The translations under genes and the position numbers were made by a program. Below the pieces are notes generated by a model. It did no database searches and was not told the DNA's origin. It saw only the letters and a list, made by a program, of their open reading frames with translations. DNA of 64,000 bases from Saccharomycopsis fibuligera x Saccharomycopsis cf. fibuligera. Lineage: Eukaryota > Ascomycota > Saccharomycetes > Ascoideales > Saccharomycopsidaceae. Below are positions 38,915 through 49,363 of the stretch, piece after piece. The stretch is from positions 62,001 through 126,000 of the forward strand of contig CP012811.1 in assembly GCA_001936135.1 (NCBI GenBank), given 5' to 3'. Every line of letters starts with the position of its first letter. The first letter of the stretch is position 1.

Positions 38915-38993
38915 AATGATGGACTCTAAAGATACAAAAGACTCCCAAGTCCGGAAGATATTGTGTGTGAAAAAAAAAAAAAAAAAAAAAAAT

Positions 38994-39202
38994 GGGGTTG
39001 AACCGTATATAAGTAATAATCAGACTGAATAAAAGACATATTAGCGTTGTGCTATTAATAGTAGTAATTATGCAATATGTCCTATTGTATTATGCGGAAT
39101 ATGCGTATTGTAGAATCAAATAGAAGATGATAGAAAAATATTAGGTAACTATTATGACGTGTCCGTATGTCGACCTATAGATCGAGAACTCAATGTTCGT
39201 CA
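38994..39202 (-). mobile_element. LTR, family A, inverted partial copy
   Basis: The reverse complement aligns with 38638-38850, sharing TTGAGTTCT, TCTTCTATTTGATTCTACAAT and AACGCTAATATGT. It is a fragment lacking one end of the LTR. Confidence 0.65.
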
Positions 39203-39210
39203 CATATTTA

Positions 39211-39340
39211 CTAATATTAATTGCACAACGCTAATATGTCTTTTATTCAGTCTGATTATTACTTATATACGGTTTAACCCAATGTTGTTATATATATATT
39301 ACTATTTAGTTATATTAGAAATACAAAACTTTTACAATCA
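39211..39340 (+). mobile_element. LTR, family A, direct partial copy leading into gag
   Basis: Matches the last 130 bp of the 38638-38914 LTR, ending TTTTACAATCA. The gag start codon follows only six bases after. This is the remnant 5' LTR of the gag-bearing fragment. Confidence 0.65.
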
Positions 39341-39346
39341 GTAACC

Positions 39347-40177
39347 ATGAACCCTGAGACATCAGCATCCCGTAATGGTGCGAACTCCGCTGCTGACGTA
39401 AGCTACGCTACACAGGGCATCAATCCAATAACGATGCTCAAAGATATCAGAACACGGATGAATATTTTAACCTTTAGAAACAAAGAACAGTACTTTCGTC
39501 AATTACAATATATTCTTTTCAAGTTGGATATCCCTGGTGCCTCAGAGTTTATTAAAAGGCCTTCAAACAACAGTGATGATTTCCCAAAACTCACAGATAA
39601 AGAACAATGGTGGATAAATTCAATCCTCATAGCAACTGTTGGTGATTATGGCTATCTTCTCGACGAAGAACAACATATCTGCAAAACTTTACTCAAAATT
39701 ATGAAAGCTACCAAATACGTCATCGGACCATACGAGATCCTGAAACAAGCTAACAACATTCGTTATGCTGGTAACTATGGTGCTGACAAGTTTGCCAAAG
39801 AAATTAGACACTTAAAAGCAATAGCACACAGAGCTAACTACCCTTTAAATGATGATTTGTTAACTGAACAAGTTCTTCAGGGACTTCGCGGTCCTATGAC
39901 ACAAGTTCGAACTGTGGTGAACATGATACCAAGCCAAAGAAACTTGGACAACGTATTGGACTTGATTGAAAAACACTACCAGACTGTGGTTGATAACAGA
40001 AGACTAAATCGCTTTAAGAAACCCGAGTACAAATACAACAAGAAACAAGACGAGGAAAACAACGAGGCGAATTCTCTGCAAAAGAGAAAGTCATTCAAAA
40101 ATCACAATCTGCCTCTAAAAGACAATAATTTAAGTATCATTACCAACATATTCATTGATCAACATATTCACTATTGA
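39347..40177 (+). mobile_element. Isolated gag of a Ty1/copia-type retrotransposon
   Basis: One open frame of 276 codons starts six bases after an LTR end. It resembles copia-type Gag (UBN2-like): a charged helical capsid-like body with WWINSILIA and LLTEQVLQGLRGP, then a Lys/Asn-rich tail. No protease, integrase or reverse transcriptase region follows, so the element is a fragment and broken as a whole. The gag frame itself looks uninterrupted. It is probably an old copy, judged by the divergence of the nearby LTRs. Confidence 0.65.
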
Positions 40178-40330
40178 CGTGTTACTATCAAAAGACATTG
40201 AGGATAACATTCTAGCTGAAAACGGTCTTTTCAACAAAAACATATGGTATTCATCAAAACCATGCTTGATTTACAAAAACATAAGATACAAACTAATGAG
40301 ACAAGACGGTTATTCATACCTAACCTCCAA

Positions 40331-40366
40331 TAACCATGAACCCTGAGATATCAGCATTTCATAATT
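40331..40366 (+). repeat. Second copy of the gag start region
   Basis: About 35 bases repeat the sequence around the gag start at 39342-39376 (AACCATGAACCCTGAGA then ATCAGCAT) with a few differences. It is a fragment of another copy of the same element. Confidence 0.6.
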
Positions 40367-40554
40367 TTTTTACAAGGGCTGAATATAAAAACTTCCTTTA
40401 TAACTTTATTTAGTGCAAAGCAAAATTATTCTTCGAAGCATACTATTGTTATGCAGTGATTTTACTTTTTTTTTCTTTTCACACATGTCTTATCGAATAG
40501 TGACAACGTGCAGACTTACTGTTTAAATATTGTGACTAGATATACTAGTCATGC

Positions 40555-40850
40555 ATGAGGGAGTTACCTCTGAGCAGCTCTGGTTAGATTAGTCTCTCCT
40601 CTAGTTTAGTGAAGGAAAGTCACTTATTGGAATCTTAGTTACGTAGTAAAATTAGTTGGACTTATTTTCCTTGCTTTTATTATAAATATAACCTAAACAA
40701 AGGTGCCCTATTGTTATAAACTGTTTATAGTTATTTAATTCCTCACTCATAACACATGCCGTGAAAATTTTTTATCGCATCTTTGATGTTGTTTGCCTTA
40801 GTTATTATGCGTGCATCCAATTGTCCTCGGCCACCAGATGCAGTTTTCTC

Positions 40851-40883
<33 letters not shown>

Positions 40884-40990
40884 CTTAATGAGCGGTATGG
40901 GTGCTTTTATTTGAGTTTCCCCTATATAATAACAACTGTACTATACTATATACACTATATAGGTAAGTTTATATGTTGATTTAATGGTTT
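40555..40990 (-). mobile_element. Decayed repeat, family B, inverted copy
   Basis: Its reverse complement aligns with 42770-43205, sharing TTAGTTACGTAGT, CTCGGCC, ATGCGTGCATC-like and CCCTATATAAT blocks at roughly 70-80 percent identity by eye. An A-run interrupts this copy. Probably an LTR or internal part of a second element family. Confidence 0.55.
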
Positions 40991-41264
40991 AGTCGAAATG
41001 AAGTAAATATAGAGAATATTTCGGTTTTTGATGGTTACTATTTTGGTTTGTTTTGTTTTTGATGTCTACAGTCGAAAAAAAGGGTCCCACTTCAGTACCA
41101 TCTTCCAAACACTAAGATAATACAAATGTGTTATCTAATTCCTTACCGTGGTGATGTAGTAAATAAGACTAGAGATTGGAATGGTTTTCCAATCAAAGTC
41201 CTTATCTTTTCGTAGGCGGGAGTATTTCTTTTGAAATATCAAGTAGTTGTCAACCTGGATTAAT

Positions 41265-41355
41265 TCTCGTGTATCACTGGATAGAAAGATGAGGCTGTTA
41301 TAGCTCAATTCCTTGTTTATATGTAGTTTTCTCCATAATGATTGTGCTATTCATA
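41265..41355 (+). repeat. Direct repeat of 43210-43300 (family B outer part)
   Basis: Shares AGATGAGGCTGT, AGCTCAA, TTATATGTA and CCATAA blocks with 43210-43300 at about 80 percent by eye. In the second location it directly continues the family B unit. Confidence 0.55.
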
Positions 41356-41681
41356 CCAAATTTATTTTATTTTCACATTTTGGCATTTAACAGAAGTTGT
41401 ACATTATTTTTAGTAGTTGTTGTGTTTAAAAGGGGTAGTTCTCTACTAAGCACTTTTAAACGCGTATTGTAGGAGTTATTATCGTTATCGATGGGTATGT
41501 TCGGCTTGTCGTTTATTCCGCCCATCGCTATATACACAAGTTAGAAGGAACACAACGCCGACCTTTATACAAAATTTTCGATAGCAACTAGGGGTGCCTC
41601 TTGTCTAGACTGATTGTGAACACAGACTGATCAGGAATGTGAACCCAATAAAGGAAAATGTTCGCAACAGTAGTCAGTTCT

Positions 41682-41754
41682 GCCCTTATGGCCAAGTTGG
41701 TAAGGCGCTACACTAGTAATGTAGCGATCCTCAGTTCGAATCTGAGTGAGGGCA
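41682..41754 (+). tRNA. tRNA-Thr (anticodon AGU)
   Basis: 73 nt, acceptor GCCCTTA with TGAGGGC and discriminator A. Anticodon stem CTACA/TGTAG holds loop CTAGTAA, so the anticodon is AGT. The T arm has GTTCGAATC. No intron. It lies between the two inverted family B copies. Confidence 0.95.
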
Positions 41755-43473
41755 CATCTTTTTTGCTCTTCAGACTTTATAAGTTCTTGAACCACTGTAG
41801 CAGCATGTTTAACAATAGAAGATGATATACGATATATGATAGATGAAACAAAAATGGCTCTTAATTTCAAAGTACAGGCTGAAATTTACCTATTTTAGCT
41901 ATAGAGCTATCGTAAAGGCCATTTGTGATCCTCCTAACTTTGTAGCGCTCTTAGGTATGGCAGAAAAATTGCAGCAGCTAATCGAAATATTTTTTTATTT
42001 TTTACACACAATGATAATAATATTGCTTAGTTCATTAGCACAGTGATGTACAAAATATTAGTAGAAACAGTTTCTAAATAAAGTATTTACCTTGCGTAGG
42101 CGAGTAAATTTCTTTTGTAATTCTTGAAGTTATAACTAAAAGTAGTTTTTATTGCATCATATTACCGCCTTATCAGGTATTATTTCCCTTTTTGTATAAA
42201 TTGCACTTTGAATTAAATCAAACGGTATTTTGTATCATGACGCACTTAACCGAAGATGTAACTAAAAATCTTCATCTGTGGTGGCTCATTAAGTTTAAGT
42301 TCAGTTGCAAATGGCAAAACTTGGATATTCCCTTATCAATGAAAAGATAATTTCACGTAATGTTTTGGAACTGATAAGAGAAACTTGTGGAATGACGGCC
42401 ATATATGATAACTACATAAGAAGCAGTTCCTACCTTATTGACAGTTGTTGATTATGTATATAGAAAGACACCAAGTGAAATCATCTTCTTTGGTTCTCCT
42501 GCAGAGTTTGCACATCTAACAGAAGACGTATAGAGATAAGAATGCCTCTATTCAGAATATAGCTATATCTTGTTTATAATAATATGGACTTAACTCCTCT
42601 TTATATGATAATTTCTCACAAAATATGGTTGAACTGGAAGAAAAGGTAGATCAGTTATAAGTTACATTACCGGTCGACTGTTACGCAGTTGAGTCATGTT
42701 TTCAACAAAGCCAATAATGTGAACCGCTGAGTGACAGATTATTTTTTTTTTTTTTTTTTTTTTTTTTTCACACACAGAATAGATCTATTATTTCTATATA
42801 AATTATAGAAATTGTAAACTTATAAACACATATATATAATATTTATGGTATGGTTCAGTTGTCATTATATAGGGAAAACTTATATAAGTTATGTTGGAAT
42901 TATACCAATTAACATCTTTCATACCGTTCATTAGGTATAATTTCCTTTTTGGATAAACTGCCTTTTGCGGCCGAGAACATTTAGACGCATGCATAATTAC
43001 CAAGGTGAACAACAACAAAGATGTGATGGAAAATTTTTCAACGCGTGACCATTATGGGTGAGAAATGAAATTACTATATATAGCTTGAAAAACAGAATGC
43101 TTTTATTTAGTGATATAGCTTATAATAAAAGTACTCAACTCAACTAAGTTTCACTACGTAACTAAGATCTTAGTAAGGGGCTATCCTTCACTACTAGATG
43201 AGAGATTTTAGTCTAGGATGGAAGGATGAGGCTGTCCCAGCTCAACTCCTTATTTATATGTAACTTTTTCCATAACGCTTGTGCTACTGGTCATTTAACC
43301 AAAAAGTGCTCCATTTGTTTGCTGATAGCATCCTCAGACTACTGTTGCTTGTGATTTTTACGTGATAAATCCTCAGAGCACCACTTACATTCCTCACCTT
43401 GGAATTTGAACTTCTCCTCATTTTGGAACGCAGGCCAGTTTCATAATTCATGGCTTTCGTTAAAAATATATCT
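41755..43473. mobile_element. Transposon-derived DNA between tRNA-Thr and tRNA-Gly
   Basis: 1.7 kb of decayed repeats, including a family B unit (42765-43300). Shorter related pieces occur near 42095-42120 (like 41200-41240, shared CGTAGGCG.GTA) and 42165-42220 (like 42925-42970, shared TTATTTCC.TTTTT). No host gene seen. Confidence 0.65.
42765..43300 (+). mobile_element. Decayed repeat, family B, longest copy
   Basis: Contains both the part inverted at 40555-40990 and the part directly repeated at 41265-41355, so it best represents the unit. A T-run of about 26 lies at its left edge. No open frame of note. Confidence 0.5.
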
Positions 43474-43545
43474 GGGCGGTTAGTGTAGTGGTTATCATCC
43501 TTGCCTTCCAAGCAAGGGACCCGGGTTCGATTCTCGGACCGCTCA
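43474..43545 (+). tRNA. tRNA-Gly (anticodon UCC)
   Basis: 72 nt, acceptor GGGCGGT with ACCGCTC and discriminator A. Anticodon stem CTTGC/GCAAG encloses CTTCCAA, so the anticodon is TCC. Very close to S. cerevisiae tRNA-Gly(UCC). No intron. Confidence 0.95.
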
Positions 43546-43757
43546 TATCTTTTTGCATTTTCACTCTAGCTGCAAAGCAGGGCACGTAACCGGTCATCGC
43601 CTGTTTTTATTTTTGTTTTGTTATTTTGTTGTGAACAAAATCAAGTCAAAACAAACGAAAGATCAAAAGCGCCGAAATGCTAACCAGGGAATTTATATCA
43701 ACGCATCCTAAAACACTCTGCCGTTATATTCTCAAAAAAATTACATACACATAAATA

Positions 43758-44633
43758 ATGAGCAGGAAATCGCTTCTACCACCGCCGCCACCCCCAGCAG
43801 ACTACAGTCTAGTAGACGACATACCCACATTCCAACAACTCAACCGCGACTTATCCCAACTCAATTCACATCTAATTGGGCTTCAACGGCTTCATGACAA
43901 TTTCACTCAATTTAATGAGAGTATAGGCTCTCTACTTTACGGGTTGAATATTAATGCATGGTGCACTGAATTTGTTGAGGCTCCATCTAGTGAAAATTTT
44001 GCGAACAAGTTTAAAGTGGATCAGTTGAATGTGAAGATTGCTCATTTGAAAGAAAAAATCAACCGATTGGAAGGTAAGGAGCCAGTATCGTCATCGTCAT
44101 CGTCATCGGCACCAGTGAGGCAGAAGTACAGTACGTCTGGCGGCTTGCTTAGCCAAAAACAGCAACAACATCTACATCAGAATCAATATCGTAATCAAAT
44201 AGATAATGACGTATCCGACACCTCCAACTTGGCTCTTTTGAGCGAGGACTCGTTTATCTTGAATCCACAAAATACAGCCTCAGATCCTGCTACTGCTACT
44301 GCTGCAACAAACTTTGCAACTAGAACCTCTACTCATGATAATAGTAATCACAATAATAATGAACGCCGCAGCACCAGAAGAAGCAATAGTCCTGGTGTAC
44401 AATTCAAAAGACCAGCAAGCATTTTATCTTCCATGTCTTCCACTACATCATCATCATCATCGTCATCATCATCGTTGCCTATCAATAGCAAGAATCTAAA
44501 TAAACATAAACGACAAAGCAGAATCCCACAACTAACCAACAATAACTCTAATCCTGGATATAGAACCAATAGAGCAACTTTACTTCGACAAAAGTATCAA
44601 AGGTCTAAACTGCAACAAAATGATAAAAGATAG
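43758..44633 (+). CDS. DAM1: DASH/Dam1 complex subunit Dam1
   Basis: 291 residues. Dam1 is part of the ring complex that couples kinetochores to microtubule ends and is a target of Ipl1 (Aurora B). The conserved domain (about 20-80) has FQQLNRDLSQLNSHLIGLQR and the signature SLLYGLNINAWCTEF followed by EAP. A proline run opens the protein. The C-terminal half is Ser/Asn/Arg-rich with RRSTRRS-type candidate Ipl1 sites, as in the microtubule-binding tail of the family. It is convergent with APC2, whose stop is about 120 bp beyond. Confidence 0.92.
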   Translation: MSRKSLLPPPPPPADYSLVDDIPTFQQLNRDLSQLNSHLIGLQRLHDNFTQFNESIGSLLYGLNINAWCTEFVEAPSSENFANKFKVDQLNVKIAHLKEKINRLEGKEPVSSSSSSSAPVRQKYSTSGGLLSQKQQQHLHQNQYRNQIDNDVSDTSNLALLSEDSFILNPQNTASDPATATAATNFATRTSTHDNSNHNNNERRSTRRSNSPGVQFKRPASILSSMSSTTSSSSSSSSSLPINSKNLNKHKRQSRIPQLTNNNSNPGYRTNRATLLRQKYQRSKLQQNDKR

Positions 44634-44751
44634 GTGAGCACAGACTTTCCACCAGAGGCAGATGTTACATTAAACAGGTTTTAAGACCTTTCCTTCTTTC
44701 ATTGATTGATTCATTCATTTATCAATTGTTACAAGCTAGCTATAAAATTTG

Positions 44752-47100
44752 TCAAGCTTTCAATTTGTAAGTTTTACTACCAACAAGGTCTAATTTATCT
44801 TCATCAGCCAAGAAATTCAAGTAATCCTCTAGTTGTGCCTCCGTACACGAAAAATTTAACTCTTTTGGAACAACCATTTGCAAAAAACCTTGAATTTTGG
44901 TTACATTCATTGATCCTAAATTTGTTAGCATACCTTGAATAAAAGGAAAATAGATTTCCATATGCTTAAATTTTTCAGATTCTTTTTCTTCATTATGCTC
45001 AAAAACTGGACTAGTATGGGTAGCCTCCAAACCAATCGGGAGATCAGTACTTTTTTCATTCTCCAAAACCTTGAATTGATTAGGCGCTGATTCTTCCAAT
45101 ATACCATTTTTTGTCCAATAGTTTAGTGCATTTTTAGCAAGAGAGTTGTCCATTTGCAACTGGTTTGTTATTTGCTCCAAAGTTAAACTGCTAACATTAT
45201 CATTGAACAAATATATGACAGAAGCAATATCTGGTGAAACTTCAAACTCTTTTGTTCTATCTTGTAGTTCTAATTCTACCACAACTTTCCCTAGTAATGA
45301 AAGTGATTCAATTTTCCGACCCTTTTTAGCAGTTTCATATTCCGCAGCATAAGAAGTAAATTGGTTGTGTATCATTGGTGGTAACTTAAATTTTGCTTCT
45401 TTGTTAGGATTAATAAGCTCGCCTGGCCAAAATAAGTAAGACACAATTGTAGAATGGAAATTTGTTATATCAACAGCAGAATTTTTTGAGCTTGAAACGT
45501 GGATAGCTGAATCAGTCTTTTTCGACTCCACTATATCTCTCACCATCACGTCCAAGCTATCAAAACCAGTACTATTTTCGAATTTTGCCTTTAATAGATT
45601 TAGTTTATTCAAAATGGATTTAATGTTGTAGTCTTCAACATTTATTAGTTGTTTTGAAAAATGCTTCAAAAACTCGTTGATAAAATAATTCTTTGAGTCA
45701 AAGAGCGATATAACAGATTCGATAATATCGCCTACTTTATTTCTTTTGAAGTCTGGCAATGCATCTATTGGATCTGGTACCCAATTCAAATTTTCTTCCA
45801 CATGCATCTTGTGATCGCCATCGCCAACTACTGTAGTAGTATTAGTGGTAGTAGCGTTTCCACCATTATGCGCAATTTTTTGCTCTGCTGCATTTTTCAA
45901 TTCGTCAGAAAGCTCAATAAGTTTGTTGTCATTTTGATTATCCAAAAGCCCACTGACAACATATCTAATAGTGTCGTTCTTTTCCTTCAAGTATCTTCTG
46001 GTTGGGCGACAAACCTTATCCAAAAGTACTCCTTTAGAGTCAATAATGAGAAAACTCCGTATCATGGAGATATAGCACGATATTATATCAACGGTATTTG
46101 CTCCTGGATGCAATAGCCGCCTTTTTACGGTTTCGGTAAAGTTTGTAACTAAAAAGCTCCTTTGTCTGGATGTAGTAAGACAATGCTTGATTTCTTCTAA
46201 TGTAGGAGTGGAATGTGGATAATCATTGACAATATCAAACAACTCATCGATTCGAAGCTTGAGAAGCTCAATCTTAGACATTTCCAACAAGTCATTATAG
46301 AGAGTTTCTTGATCAACCGAGAACTCTTTTATTTGCGACGCTTCTTCGCAGAATGTGTAACATTCGACTAGCCGGGGTAAAAGAGTGCTTCGTATAAACA
46401 TTGCGCTATCATCAAGCACTTTAGAATGCCATTTTTTGGAATAATTTGAAGCAATATAATTTTTCAAATGGTACTTGGTGACATACACAATGATAAAATA
46501 TACTGTCTTCATCATATTGACGCTTAAAAGTTTGTCTGTTAATTTTAAAAGACCAAAAAATTTTTCTTGGTCTTCATGATAAAGATATTTGCTGAATAAG
46601 TGTTTCAAATTTTCAATAAATTTGAACGATAATGTATTACCACCTGAATTCTGCACAAGCACTGCATGTAATAACGCATTCAAAGCAGTATCCACAGTTT
46701 CAAGTCTATGCCTTTGCATTTTGATGAAATGGAGTGGATAATAGTAGTGATTGCGTATCTGGTCAATAGATTCAATAATCTTGACCGTCTGAGTCTCATC
46801 GATGATATCACCAGATTCGTCATTGCTAACATACTCAAACTTGGGTGCAACATGAGCATAAAAGTGAGACCTTAGTATTTCGATATGGGCATCTATTAGC
46901 TGACCATCAGAATTCAGCAAGTTCTTGAGGGCGATTTGCACTTCATCTGAAGGTTTCTCTAGAATACTGTATTGTTTTAGCCATGCAACGGCAATGTTCC
47001 AGCTAGCCTCTTGACTCTGGGTTTGTGAAGGGCGGTGAGCGTCGGGAAAAACACTGGAGAAATCATCATGGGATATGTGTAGATCACCTATTTCTGACAT
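44752..47100 (-). CDS. APC2: Anaphase-promoting complex subunit 2 (cullin-like)
   Basis: 782 residues from the first ATG; S. cerevisiae Apc2 has 853. It is the cullin scaffold of the APC/C that, with Apc11, ubiquitinates securin and cyclins. N-terminal helical repeats fill about 1-380. The cullin homology region follows, with the Apc2 block HPGANTVDIISCYISMI and DKVCRPTRRYLKEKNDTIR at about 340-390. A winged-helix C-terminus (about 715-782) has NVTKIQGFLQMVV and LEDYLNFLADEDKLDLVG. An Asn/Thr-rich insertion lies at about 420-435. The frame continues upstream only to a TTG. Confidence 0.93.
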   Translation of the reverse strand: MSEIGDLHISHDDFSSVFPDAHRPSQTQSQEASWNIAVAWLKQYSILEKPSDEVQIALKNLLNSDGQLIDAHIEILRSHFYAHVAPKFEYVSNDESGDIIDETQTVKIIESIDQIRNHYYYPLHFIKMQRHRLETVDTALNALLHAVLVQNSGGNTLSFKFIENLKHLFSKYLYHEDQEKFFGLLKLTDKLLSVNMMKTVYFIIVYVTKYHLKNYIASNYSKKWHSKVLDDSAMFIRSTLLPRLVECYTFCEEASQIKEFSVDQETLYNDLLEMSKIELLKLRIDELFDIVNDYPHSTPTLEEIKHCLTTSRQRSFLVTNFTETVKRRLLHPGANTVDIISCYISMIRSFLIIDSKGVLLDKVCRPTRRYLKEKNDTIRYVVSGLLDNQNDNKLIELSDELKNAAEQKIAHNGGNATTTNTTTVVGDGDHKMHVEENLNWVPDPIDALPDFKRNKVGDIIESVISLFDSKNYFINEFLKHFSKQLINVEDYNIKSILNKLNLLKAKFENSTGFDSLDVMVRDIVESKKTDSAIHVSSSKNSAVDITNFHSTIVSYLFWPGELINPNKEAKFKLPPMIHNQFTSYAAEYETAKKGRKIESLSLLGKVVVELELQDRTKEFEVSPDIASVIYLFNDNVSSLTLEQITNQLQMDNSLAKNALNYWTKNGILEESAPNQFKVLENEKSTDLPIGLEATHTSPVFEHNEEKESEKFKHMEIYFPFIQGMLTNLGSMNVTKIQGFLQMVVPKELNFSCTEAQLEDYLNFLADEDKLDLVGSKTYKLKA

Positions 47101-47647
47101 GGCGGTTGGGTGGTTGAGTGGTGTCTTGTACAGTATTAGCGCCAAAGAGATAGCTTTTCATGGACAATTGATTCATGTAAACAGAAGTCAGCGGCTGTTT
47201 TGTGCATTGTTTATATCAAAACAGTATTTTGTACCACCACCACGGTACTTCTCTACGAAAAAAAAACTTTATTACCCGCGCAGCAAACTTGAGCCTTATC
47301 TTCTTCATAATGAGCCCTGTTTTGCTTGCCAACAAACAGCTATGGTAATGATTTGGCTTACAAGTAAAATATAGGAATAAATTCAAGTGTTTATGAGGAA
47401 TAATGACAACTAAAACAGTAAAAGACAACAAGAGAAACTAATAAACAAAATAATGATCATAACAACAAGCTAAAATGAAAAGAGTTCATGAAACCAAAAA
47501 GGTAGAATATAATATACGGTAAATAAAAACCAGAGGAAGAATTGAAAGCAGAATGGAATGATAAATGAGTTCTTTTTTTTTTTTTTTTTGTGTGTGTATG
47601 TGTGTGCATGTGTGTGTGTGTGTGTGTGTGTGCTCACACATGTTCTC
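47101..47647. other. Intergenic region, APC2 promoter to permease 3' end
   Basis: Contains a TG dinucleotide tract (about 47590-47632) beside a T-run, immediately past the permease stop. No gene seen. Confidence 0.6.
47590..47632 (+). repeat. TG/CA dinucleotide repeat
   Basis: Alternating TG with a few interruptions, preceded by about 18 T, just 3' of the minus-strand permease stop. It would sit in the 3' UTR as CA repeats. Confidence 0.85.
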
Positions 47648-49363
47648 TCAACAAAAGAAATTTTGAAGCTTCACCACAAATGGTGCAGTCTTCATGTATG
47701 CTTTATGTTCAGCTTCTTCTTGAGCAAGAACATCAGCATCAAACATCTTTCTGTCGGAGACCAAATCAATATCCTCTGCTTTGTAAAACAATTTCCAATT
47801 CTTTGTGTAAATTTTATGTCCAAAATAAAATATCAACAACACAACCATTCCTAAATAATTTTGGAAGAAATTATTGGCATCTGGTTTCCCGTCACCTCCT
47901 AACGGGAACAAGGAAATCCAAAACTGAACAATTAATATAAACGCATTCAAAGTGATAGCAATATAGGAACCATAAACACCAGTTTTCGTCTTGTAACCAA
48001 GCTCGTTAGTAGATACATTCTGAGCCTTCATTGCTGCTCTGAATCTAATCTGGCAAATACAAATGGTTGTCCAAGTGAAAATGGTTGACAAGCCAGAAAT
48101 AGATAATAACCAGTTAAAGATAACGTCTTGCTCCTTGTATGCTGCAACAAAACTGAATAAACCAGTGACTGCAGCTAAAGTCAACCCTGCCATTGGTCTA
48201 CCTTTCTTGTCAACATAATTCATGAATTTTGGAGCAAAACCTTGTTCGGCCAAGGACTGGAAAGTTCTGGACGAAGAGTAAACAGCAGAGTTAGCAACAG
48301 ATAAAACAGACAACAAAATCACAGCATTCATAATATGTGGGAAAACTTTAACACCATGACTGGCTACTGCAATAACAAATGGAGATGCTTCAGTAGCAGA
48401 GCCGCCAGAGCCCATCAACTGGTCTGAGTTAGATGGAACCAATAATCCGACAAAGAGTAAAGCAGTAAAAAAAATGAACATAATTCTGTATCCGACAATT
48501 TTGATGGCTTGGGGAATGGCTCTTTTTGGACTTGCTTGTTCAGCAGCAGTCAATGCAACAAATTCAGTACCACCAAAGGCAAAAGCAGCAGACACAAAAA
48601 CATTACAAAGACCTTTGAAACCATTTTTGAAAGCTCCTGGATCCTGCCAATACTTACCGCCAATAAATTCTTTATCACCAGCACCACCAAGATCAGTAAT
48701 CAAACCCAATATTATAAATGCCAGAATGGTGACCAATTTTGTAGCATTAAAGAAAAATTCTGCTTCACCATAACCTTTAGCGCCAAAAATGTTAATCGAC
48801 AAGATAAGTACATAAAACGGCGCAACAAATATATCTGAGTTGATTGGTGTCCAGTATTTTAAAGTCATAGAGGCAGTAACCAATTCCAAAGAAAACACAG
48901 TCAACCATTGGATGGCATAATTCCAACCTACTGCAAAACCAACCGAGTCATCAATAAATTTTCTAGGATAAGCATTGAAACCACCGTTTAAGTTACCGTA
49001 AGCAACAGCCAACTCACCAGCTGCATCAATAACAAAAAAGACCATAACGGAAATGATGGCAAACCCAACCAAGAGACCGCCAGGTCCAGCTTTAGACAAA
49101 GATTTACCAGAACCAACCAAAAGACCAGTACCAACACCAGTAGACAAGGCAATCATGACAATATGTCTAGTGGATAACGATTTTTTCAACTCCCCTTGCT
49201 TTTGAGAAGCAACATTATTTCTCTTGAAGCCATCCTTAAAGGCTGCCCATCCAGTGAGTTGACCTTCATAGTTATTATTACTGGACTTGATTTCTTGAAT
49301 TTCAGTAGCGACAATGTCCTCAGAAGAGGCCAGCTTCCTACTAACCTTTTTTTCATCAACCAT
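47648..49363 (-). CDS. Amino-acid permease, AGP1/GNP1/BAP cluster (paralogue of 6287-8002)
   Basis: 571 residues, the same length as the other permease and alignable without large gaps through the membrane core. About 12 transmembrane segments are expected. Shared blocks include IALSTGVGTGL, LVTASMTLKYW, FGGTEFVALTAAEQ and the C-terminus KLQNFFC, with the Cys palmitoylated in the family. Here the first-loop motif is LLVGSGKSLSKAGPGG; in the other copy it is LWVGTGKLLAKSGPGF, a difference beside the substrate site that suggests different preferences. The N-tail has several Lys as possible Rsp5 targets. A GATAAG lies about 530 bp upstream. Confidence 0.93.
   Translation of the reverse strand: MVDEKKVSRKLASSEDIVATEIQEIKSSNNNYEGQLTGWAAFKDGFKRNNVASQKQGELKKSLSTRHIVMIALSTGVGTGLLVGSGKSLSKAGPGGLLVGFAIISVMVFFVIDAAGELAVAYGNLNGGFNAYPRKFIDDSVGFAVGWNYAIQWLTVFSLELVTASMTLKYWTPINSDIFVAPFYVLILSINIFGAKGYGEAEFFFNATKLVTILAFIILGLITDLGGAGDKEFIGGKYWQDPGAFKNGFKGLCNVFVSAAFAFGGTEFVALTAAEQASPKRAIPQAIKIVGYRIMFIFFTALLFVGLLVPSNSDQLMGSGGSATEASPFVIAVASHGVKVFPHIMNAVILLSVLSVANSAVYSSSRTFQSLAEQGFAPKFMNYVDKKGRPMAGLTLAAVTGLFSFVAAYKEQDVIFNWLLSISGLSTIFTWTTICICQIRFRAAMKAQNVSTNELGYKTKTGVYGSYIAITLNAFILIVQFWISLFPLGGDGKPDANNFFQNYLGMVVLLIFYFGHKIYTKNWKLFYKAEDIDLVSDRKMFDADVLAQEEAEHKAYMKTAPFVVKLQNFFC

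Larger units (their letters stand above)
38349..41681. mobile_element. Transposon graveyard between tRNA-Ser and tRNA-Thr
   Basis: 3.3 kb of very AT-rich DNA made of decayed LTR-element pieces; the recognisable parts are listed separately. It has several A-runs of 20 or more (near 38971 and 40851). No host gene is seen. Clustering beside tRNA genes is the usual insertion pattern of yeast Ty elements. Confidence 0.75.
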
